From: Blasia pusilla
Taxonomy: Eukaryota; Marchantiophyta; Marchantiopsida; Blasiales
Direction of reading: 5' to 3'
Assembly (NCBI GenBank): GCA_050084515.1
Contig: CM114274.1
Span: forward strand, 36,952,001-37,016,000
DNA: 64,000 nucleotides
A program made the translations under genes and the position numbers. Positions 57,210 to 64,000 of the stretch are shown piece by piece. Numbering within the stretch: position 1 is the first letter of the stretch; each line of letters starts with the position of its first letter. A model generated the notes under the pieces. That model saw only the letters and a program-made list of their open reading frames with translations. It had not been told where the DNA came from and did no database searches.

Positions 57210-58197
57210 GTGAAGACTTCAAATGGAGTTTTAACATGAACTCTTGCTCTTGGAGTTCGATTGATTAAGAAGACTGCACATGCTATAGCCTCTGCCCAAT
57301 ACACCTTAAGCATGTTCTTCTCATTCAGCATAACTCGTACCGCTTTAGCAATATGTTGATTCTTCCTCTCAGCCACTCCATTTTGTTGTGGAGTATAACG
57401 GCATGTCACTTGACGTTGGATGGCATTCAGACGTAAATAGTCATCAAACTTTGTTGAAAGATACTCTCCTCCTTCATCACAACACAATTTCAGAGTTTGT
57501 TCTCTACTAGAACTCTGAATGTTTGGAACACTGAGAATACCTCTAACTTGGCTTTCAGAAAGTATAACCATATATACCTAGAGAAGTCATCAATAAATGA
57601 AACAAAGTATTGGCAACCACTAAGGCTATGTTGTGATGCTGTCCACACATCATTGTGGATCAACTCCAATATTCTGGATGCTCTTCTACCTTGCTTGGGA
57701 AAAGGAAATCCAGTTTGTTTTCCAAATTGGCAAGCATGACATACCTCTAACGTAGCACGACTCGCTAATTTAGGGAGTCGTATTAATATATTAGATGATG
57801 AAAGACTCTGTAATCTTTGAAGATTCATATGTCCAATTCTTTTATGCCATATATTTAGATCTGTGACTGGTTGGCGGGTTTGACCATACATTGCTGTTTG
57901 AATCTCTTGCATAGAAACATCTAATTTGAACATTATGCCTGATCCAGTTCTTTTGGCTATCGTAGTCTGGTCATCCATTGTTTCAATGAAACAACCATCT
58001 GCGTTAAACTTCACTTGATAACCTTGTTCTACTATCTGTCCTACAAAGATCAGGTTTCTTGCAATGGTAGGAACGTAGAGAACATTTCCAAGAGCACAAA
58101 GATCATCTGATGCTATTGGAACTTTATCACTATGTGTGATATGATGTTGAGTGTCATCTCGTGTGAGCACAATTATAGGATCTTTCACTGGCTCCAA
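57206..58197 (-). pseudogene. copia pre-integrase and integrase
   Basis: GAG-pre-integrase segment: LNIWHKRIGHMNLQRLQSL then VCHACQFGKQ gives the HHCC zinc-binding motif (about 57870-57715). LIHNDVW carries the first catalytic Asp (about 57655) and FVSFIDDFSRYIWLYFLKAK follows. After a frame change, DEGGEYLSTKFDDYL holds the second Asp block (about 57485-57435) and PQQNGVAERKNQHI the Glu block (about 57390). All DDE residues remain, but a frame change near 57490-57570 breaks the ORF. Confidence 0.85.
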
Positions 58198-58387
58198 ACT
58201 ACTGAACCATTTAGCTTGTGAGGTATGTGATTTGATGCATCACAATCACTATACCAATATGATGTCAAGTCTTTCTTGACCATTGCTCCCATATGATGAG
58301 TCATGACCAAGAGATGCTCCATTTGTGAATGTTGTTGTTCTTGGTACTGCTCTTGGTGTTGTTGCTCCACATAGTTTTGTTGCTCCA

Positions 58388-58418
58388 AGAGGGCTTGGGA
58401 GAGGGAAGGGGATATGCC

Positions 58419-58508
<90 letters not shown>

Positions 58509-59870
58509 TTGAGAGCTCATTCTCTCTTTGTTGAACCTCTTGGCATGAAGCGGCAGAGTTATGGTCTTGCTTGCCTTGTGTGTGTAACCCAAGCTTCTCA
58601 TTAGGAGAGTGGGTTTGGTTTGACATTGAGAGAGACATGTGAGAGTGCACACCTTTGAGACCTATGGTGTGAGATGTTGAGAGAGATTAGATCTTACTTT
58701 ATAAAGAGAGAATGAGAGAGTGAGAGATCTTCATGGGGGAGCTTGCTGGTCACTTGCTGTTTTTGTAGGTTGGGGACCATGTTTCCCATTCAGCAGCTCA
58801 TGGGAGTGCTCACCGGAGCAAGGGCTGCTTTGATTGTTCTTTGCATTTGTCAATTTTTCGTGTAGAAGAGTGGCGCGGGGAAGCACTGCCCAATTTCTGA
58901 TAGGGATTTATTATGGGGGCGGTTTGCCCCATGCCGGTGCTCTTGAAAGCACCATGTAGCTTGCTGATTTGTATTTTTATAGGATTTACATTTTTGTTGG
59001 GAGAAATCAATGCGGAAGCGCTGCCAAATTTTCTGTAGGAGAAAGAGACATTGGGCTTTACTACAATCCCTGTCAGTTTTTACTGGAATGTCCAATTCTA
59101 AATATTTTTTGACGATGTCATAGATCATAAAGCGATGCAAGTTATGCAACAAACAATGCGCAATTTGGAGTTGCGAATAAAAAGTTATGGTCAATCTTGC
59201 AAAATTTCTATTGCTAGGCAATTTTTAGGGTTAAATTGTTCAAACCCTAAACCAGTTGCCACGTTGGAGGCGGCCGTCACCGTCATAGTCACCGTCAATG
59301 TTCCGCCGTCAATGGTCAACCGTCACCTTCACCATCAATGGTCAATGGTCCTCCGTCTGTTGTCCACCCTTTGGTTGCCATTGCCGTCGTTACGGAGTGG
59401 AGGGTCTTCCACGACATTCGTTGATTTTCTGATTTGCGTCACCACCATGTACTTTGTTTTGGCCGCCACTGTCATCAAAGTTTCATCATCAACCAGTGAT
59501 GGCAGATGACCTCCGGTTATGGTGTTTGAGTTTTGATTTCATGCTGCTATGTTGTGATTGGTAGCCGCTCGACGACGATTAAGTACCGTGCCATGACGCC
59601 CGTAGCTACAATGCGCCGCCGAATGCCGCGCCATGCCGCTTGTGGCCGCACCGCACCATCTCAAACGCGGAGCCGCTCTGTCATTGTGGAGCAGAGTGTG
59701 GGTTTATTGTTGATTGAGGAGGGTATGCCGTCGAGTGCCGCATCCCACCGTCGAGGGTCATGCCGTTCGTAACCGTGACGTGCCGCCTGCAACGCCGCAT
59801 CGTTCCGCTGAAACCGCACTCTCTATCGAGGAGTTTTGAGCAGCATCAATACGGGAGGAGTATGGCTTGC
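58388..59870 (+). repeat. LTR and leader of gypsy copy 2
   Basis: Shared with 8280-9560: GAGAGCTCATTC(A/T)CTCTTTGTTG, the ATGGGGGAGCT phrase, AATTTCTGATAGGGATT, GGGAGAAATCA(G/A)T(A/G)CGG, AAACCCTAAACC and the CGTC-rich stretch (59250-59400). A (GA)n tract at 58423-58508 is expanded here relative to copy 1. The TATA box of copy 1 is not conserved. Confidence 0.65.
58423..58508. repeat. (GA)n microsatellite in gypsy LTR
   Basis: About 40 GA units with one AA interruption near 58491. Copy 1 has only a short GA run at the same point (about 8310-8335), so expansion happened after insertion. Confidence 0.95.
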
Positions 59871-60239
59871 TGATTGGAGGATGTATCTCCATGACCGAGT
59901 TGGGGTCGAGATTTGCAATTGCTGAGGAGCGACATCGACATGTGTTCAGGTTACCCATTCTGGTCCTTTACCCTACACACATGAGGGATTCTCGGATTTG
60001 GGTAGTTTGTTTGGGGATATTGAGTTGTGTGGATGCTGAGAGCATCATTTATGTATGTGGTTTAGGGGACATAGACCTATGTGGGATGTCTGGAGTTGAG
60101 GGTAGGTTGTCGATGAGATGATAGCTTGGTCGATTTGCCGCACGTTACACGTCTCGGGGAGGGAGAATGTAGATCGAGTGCCGCATGTTTGGGATGAGTG
60201 ATTGAGGGATTACTTGCAAGGTTGAGAGTGATCGAGTGA

Positions 60240-61840
60240 GAGGGGCACGAGGGTCATCACGGCGTCCGTTCAAGACTTTGAGAGGTGAGGTGGTGAAGCC
60301 GAGAGTAGCTCTAGAGGTTTTACGCGCAGTGGCGCGAGGTTCTGAAGGTCTCCACGTGAGGTTCTCAACCTCCTTCTGTGTCATCGTCAGACGAGGGGGA
60401 GGGTGTAGAGGAGTTTGTGAGCAAATCTCCACACATTGTGAGTGGTCCTACCAGTTGGGCGTACGAGATGGATGACCGGGGTAGAGGACCGCGTAAGTTT
60501 TCATCTGTAGTAGGTACAATTGAGTTGCACGATTTCATAGCAGAGTTTAGGAGTTGGTGTGATTCCCAACGGGCCAGGAACTCTAGAGAGTTTAAACCGT
60601 TTACAACATGGAACGATATGTTCCAGCATTTAGAGGGGGCGCCCATGGACGATTACCATGAGTTCTCTGAGAGATATGCGCGTGAAATCGAGGCGTGGAG
60701 GCTCTACTATGACCCACATTATGTGTCATGGACGGAGCCGTTCCCAGATAAGGAGGAGGAGTCAGGAGAGGCTACTTCCTCTTCCACTAGTGACATTTTA
60801 GGAGGGGTCACTCGAGCATGGGAGTTTTTTTCTTTTTTTTTTTTTTTTCAATAGTCTGGAGTTTCGAGAAATGTCGTCCCATGTTCAACCATATGGTTGA
60901 GGGATCATACACATCGTTGACCGGCCCCGGAAGGGTTACGTAGATGCCCGCTGCTCCAGAGTGCAGGCGGCAGGAGTGGGGTAGGTGTAGTTGCACTGTG
61001 TAGTCGGGTTCGTCCCAGGTTCAACCATATGGTTGAGTTCTTTGCTGAGTTGAGGGCGAGCTACCAAGGGTACAGACGGAGAAGTTGCGGAGCATCCATG
61101 ACTTCCAGAGGCGCACGGGTGATAGTTTGCGTGAGGCTTACACTCGCTTGCGCTGGTTGATCAACGTCACTTAGGGGGTGAGAGAGGCTCAGGCTATCCA
61201 GTCATGGTACGCGATGCTGGACCGGACCCTGCGGACACGGGTGCGGGAGGGGATGCTTCTTATGAACACCTCCCCTACATTGAGAGATGTTTTTAGGACC
61301 GTCGAGAACATTGAGCACAACATGGCGGAGGAGAGCGCAGCCACCATGGGTTCTGGGCGAGAGCAATTGCGATTATCTGCACCACCTGTGCAGCAACGTG
61401 CACTCCGAGATAGGTCGACTATGGCACCACGAGCTCAGGGAGGATAACGGGAGGCCGTGCCATAGAGACTTGCGCCTTCACATGTAGCTTAAAAGCAGCC
61501 ACCTACTATCACTTGTTGGTCAAGTGGTGGAGCCCATCATCAGCGCGATTGCACTTGTCAGGGTCACGGACGTGTGCCTCAGCATGGAGGAGGAGATGGT
61601 GTTGCACCAAGAGGTTATCAGTGTGACTATTGTCAGAGGTATGGTCATACACGCGCCAAGTGTTTCAGTTTACGTCCGGACCGAGGGCCAGAGAGGGCAC
61701 TAGAGCGAGAAGCCGGTCCGGGTGGGCCTAGAGATCGTGCACCCAGTGGTCCCGTTGGGGAACAAGGAGTTGGAGTTGCCCGACAGGGTGGTGGAGCTTC
61801 CCGTGGAGGAGGTAGAGTCCTACCACCTAGACGTGTCTAG
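60240..61840 (+). pseudogene. gag of gypsy copy 2 with CCHC zinc knuckle
   Basis: The frame 60378-60854 reads IELHDFIAEFRSWCDSQRAR, FTTWNDMFQHLEGAPMDDYH and YAREIEAWRLYYDPHYVSW, helical and charged as expected for Ty3-type capsid. It is interrupted at about 60826 by inserted DNA and resumes as SWYAMLDRTLRTRVREGMLL (from about 61202) and FRTVENIEHNMAEESA (to about 61350). The nucleocapsid knuckle CDYCQRYGHTRAKC (61622-61663) fits C-x2-C-x4-H-x4-C. Stops near 61170 and 61480 and several frame changes are present. The codon frame is otherwise well kept, so the copy is younger than copy 1. Confidence 0.75.
60826..60990. repeat. Insertion with poly-T in gag of copy 2
   Basis: About 165 bases absent from the corresponding place in copy 1 (near 10540). 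The insert begins with a 23-base T-rich run and contains CCCATGTTCAACCATATGG, a near copy of gag sequence 136 bases downstream (CCCAGGTTCAACCATATGG at about 61014). It may be a small insertion with a poly-A tail on the minus strand, or a rearranged internal duplication. Confidence 0.6.
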
Positions 61841-62479
61841 GGAGATGTCGGGCGTGAGGCTAGGATGGTTGCTTAGATACATCAGCTATAGGAGCACATT
61901 GCTGCTATGGCATTGAGATTACCCGATGCCGAATCCGTGGCATCGACATCATATGGAGCAGCTAGAGATATGAAGGATCCTGGTTGGATGTGCGGGGTTG
62001 CCCAGATGGAGGCAGCCGCAATTGTGACACGTGGAGCAGTCGCAGAGTTGGATCCACCGTGAGGGGAAACCTGGAAATAGACTAGGCTTCCTCAGTCTTT
62101 CACGTTGTCCGAGGCGATGAGGACCCCATCGATGGGTCCTCATCAGAGTTTCTAAGGAGTTGGTGTGCAGGCACGAAGGGCGATGGGAGAAGTGAGTGCG
62201 AGGACTCCTATTGTTGATGCTTAGGAGGGGCATGTGTCGAGCACGTTGTTGGGGGCGGCCACCATTGTGTACCGCGCTCCTTTATTTTGTGCTTCGATGT
62301 TATGACGTTGAAGGGTACGCCCGCCAAGGCTTTTCCGTTGGCCGCTAGGCTATGTGAACGTGGAGTTGGAGTTCCTACATCATGTTCAGAGATGATTGCA
62401 GAGGAGATGATGGACCTCCCATCCACGTCAGAATCATGGCAGGCTACGGCTACTAGGATGGCGGAGATGCCCACTAGAC

Positions 62480-62960
62480 CCGCGATAGAGCGTGCCATGG
62501 CTTCTCATGGTGTTGTATTGCTAGATAACCAAGGAGAGGTCTTCCAGTTGGTGAGTCCCGGAGGTAGAGCTTTTAGTCCGCAGCGCGTCTTGTTGGATTC
62601 AGGAGCGCAATCCCTGATGTTGGAGAAAGCGTCATTTAGAGGATTGGGCTTGACGAGAGCCGATGTGGAGCGTTGTTCATTCTGGATACAGACATCTTGG
62701 ATGGAGCGAGTATCATAGAGTATATCACCCGACAGGAGGTCGTGGTGAGGATTCGCTCGGGACATCCTACAAATGAGTCCGTGGTGCAAACCAAGGCGAT
62801 AGTGACTCATGCAGAGTCCTACGACGTCTTGGTTGGTGGAGTAGTGTTATACCTATGGGGTTTTCCTTGGATTATTGGGAGGAGTCTGCGTCCTACAGAC
62901 CAGGATGGCAGTCAGGTGATGGGCGCCTTAGCTCATTACCCGTTCGATTCACATGTGCAG
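62480..62960 (+). pseudogene. Retropepsin domain of gypsy copy 2
   Basis: RVLLDSGAQSLML (about 62584-62622) carries the DSGA active-site loop. The domain then continues through a frame change as IEYITRQEVVVRIR and SYDVLVGGVVLYL (about 62719-62850). A short linker (WPSDLIEEHVNIEDTPVPD and neighbouring residues) connects it to the methyltransferase. The frame 62855-63364 is open from the end of the protease into methyltransferase motif I, showing that the two were one polyprotein. Confidence 0.75.
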
Positions 62961-63289
62961 TGATTGAGCGACGGCCAAGAGAGATGGCGATCTTAGCAGC
63001 ATTTAGCAGTGCCATCACTTGGCCTAGTGATTTGATTGAGGAACATGTCAATATAGAGGATACTCCCGTTCCTGACATTTCTATGGAGAGGAGTGTTATG
63101 GTAGCCACATCATTTCGTGGAGGAGAGGTGCCGTTGTGGGGCTCGATTGAGGAGCTTCGACGATTGGCAGATGAGCACATGCAGATCGCATGGAGCGAGG
63201 CGTTTGCATCGGAGCTTGACGGGTCTGAGGAACCCGAGGAAGTAGGGATTGCTACGATGACACCCTTGGATACCACACCCATTGTGTGG

Positions 63290-64000
63290 TGTATCTCGGA
63301 GCAGGGTATTCGAGTTTTAGATCTCTTTGGAGGGATTAGCATCGAGTTAGTTGTTGTTTTGTAGGCAGGAGTGCGAGTGCAGCAGTACCTGTATATGGAG
63401 AGTGATGATGTTACGAGGCGCATCTCACTACAACATGTGGCGCAGTTACGCCTACGTTTTCTCGACTTATTTTCTGCGTCCGCGGTACGGGGATACGAGA
63501 GTTCCCTATCGAGGGATATTTTGTTGTTGGGGGCGTAGGACTTAGAGCGGGCATGGACCATTGATTTGGTCATTGCCGGTTGGCCATGTCAGGGCCAATC
63601 GAGTGCTGGACGAGGCAGCGGGTTGGCTGACACTCGGTCTAGGTTATTTTGGGAGATGTTGAGGGTCTTACGGCAGTTGCAAGAGCACCAGTCTCATTCT
63701 CCAGCCTACATTCTGGAGAATGTGTCGATCTTAGGAGACTTTAGGTCACGGTGGTGACGAGTGCTCATCAAGTGCGTGCCTAGATCGGCCGAACAGTGTT
63801 CTTAGATGCGGCGAGTGTAGGTTCTAGAGCCCATCGCCCGTGTCTAGGGTGGACCAACTTGGTGCCCTATGCGGTGTTACGGAGGGCGTATGCGAGAGTG
63901 GAGCGCCCCTCCCATTTTTAGTGGATTCCATTCTGGATCCAGGTTGTCGATCATAGGCAATCAGGCACGATGATCGACCACCGTTGACTGTGGTCAACAC
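63290..64000 (+). pseudogene. C5 cytosine DNA methyltransferase domain of gypsy copy 2 (partial)
   Basis: Motif I RVLDLFGGIS (63311-63340) has the intact GG of the S-adenosylmethionine loop. A stop (TAG 63362-63364) falls where copy 1 has a CAA Gln codon. Motif IV: IDLVIAGWPCQGQSSAGRGS with the catalytic Cys at 63587-63589, then GLADTRSRLFWEMLRVLRQL. Motif VI: AYILENVSILGDF (from about 63704; ENV codons 63716-63724). A GSRAHRP-like block near 63820 and a VNT-type end reach the window edge, so motifs VIII-X lie outside. The domain sits directly behind the protease in one reading frame. Stops at 63362 and 63537 and later frame changes prevent a product. Confidence 0.85.

Larger units (their letters stand above)
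54880..58390 (-). mobile_element. Ty1/copia retrotransposon, partly preserved; 5' part interrupted by gypsy copy 2
   Basis: On the minus strand, from high to low coordinates: protease region (DCDASNH near 58240, where DSGASNH is usual), GAG-pre-integrase zinc finger and integrase (58197-57206), the segment after the integrase (57209-56823), RT (56589-56206), RNase H (55701-55190), polypurine tract (about 55188-55206) and 3' LTR (about 54880-55188). gag and the 5' LTR are missing: at about 58388 the sequence passes into the LTR of gypsy copy 2, running in the opposite direction. This is the canonical copia order (PR-INT-RT-RH). The 21560-23960 relic is a much older member of the same family. 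Confidence 0.85.
58388..64000 (+). mobile_element. DNMT-family Ty3/gypsy retrotransposon, copy 2 (runs off the right edge)
   Basis: Matches copy 1 from the middle of the LTR onward: LTR/leader (58388-about 60100), gag (about 60240-61840, with a CCHC knuckle), retropepsin (about 62480-62800) and C5 methyltransferase (from about 63290). The RT, integrase and 3' LTR would lie beyond the window. It is better preserved than copy 1 in gag, knuckle and the catalytic PCQ motif, but still has stops. It abuts the copia element at 58388, starting within the LTR at a GA-rich point instead of at the LTR's TG end, so it is either 5'-truncated or joined by a secondary rearrangement. Confidence 0.85.

Noticed and set aside
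58249-58652. Overlapping ORFs on both strands rich in Leu-Ser or Arg-Glu
   Set aside because: They read through the (GA)n tract of the gypsy LTR and the copia edge; not genes.
63000-63573. 226-residue minus-strand ORF opposite the methyltransferase (62893-63573)
   Set aside because: The plus-strand frame carries clear methyltransferase and linker motifs shared with copy 1; the minus frame has none.

Overview
This is nuclear DNA from a plant-lineage eukaryote: spliceosomal GT-AG introns, Ty1/copia, Ty3/gypsy, CACTA and non-LTR elements, long AT-rich intergenic stretches and plant-like teloboxes. The DNA-methyltransferase gypsy family suggests a streptophyte outside the flowering plants (charophyte, bryophyte, lycophyte or fern grade), but the sequence alone does not fix the species. 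There are no bacterial operons, CRISPR arrays or rRNA genes, and I recognise no tRNA gene. Only one convincing host gene is present; almost everything else is retrotransposon or transposon DNA in different states of decay. Layout: 1-1047 (-) is the N-terminal part of a zinc-finger non-LTR retrotransposon running off the left edge; 5875-6369 (-) is the C-terminal zinc-knuckle/restriction-like-endonuclease part of a similar element; 7985-15790 (+) is copy 1 of an unusual Ty3/gypsy element; 17640-18330 is an isolated GC-rich island; 21560-23960 (-) is a decayed copia; 26480-29790 (+) is a CACTA relic; 31911-34020 (+) is copy 3 of the unusual gypsy (end of RT, integrase, PHD finger, 3' LTR); 36501-40143 (+) is a five-exon ROS3/NOL8-like RRM gene; 41830-42376 (-) is a zinc-knuckle LINE relic; 47340-49100 (-) is another gypsy; 49700-49980 (+) is a CACTA C-terminal relic; 51290-52870 (+) is a broken copia; 54880-58390 (-) is a better preserved copia; 58388-64000 (+) is copy 2 of the unusual gypsy, cut by the right edge. 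The most interesting content is that gypsy family. Read across three copies, its order is LTR, gag with CCHC knuckle, retropepsin, C5 cytosine DNA methyltransferase, reverse transcriptase, RNase H, integrase, PHD finger, polypurine tract, LTR. The methyltransferase carries recognisable motifs I, IV (PCQ), VI (ENV), VIII, IX and X, and lies between protease and reverse transcriptase in both copies that include this region. A PHD-type zinc finger follows the integrase in copy 3. The family thus appears to encode both a writer of DNA methylation and a probable chromatin reader. All copies here carry stops or frameshifts, so function would need an intact relative elsewhere. The one host gene resembles ROS3, an RNA-binding factor needed for active DNA demethylation in Arabidopsis. 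Its closeness to methyltransferase-bearing transposons is striking but may be chance.
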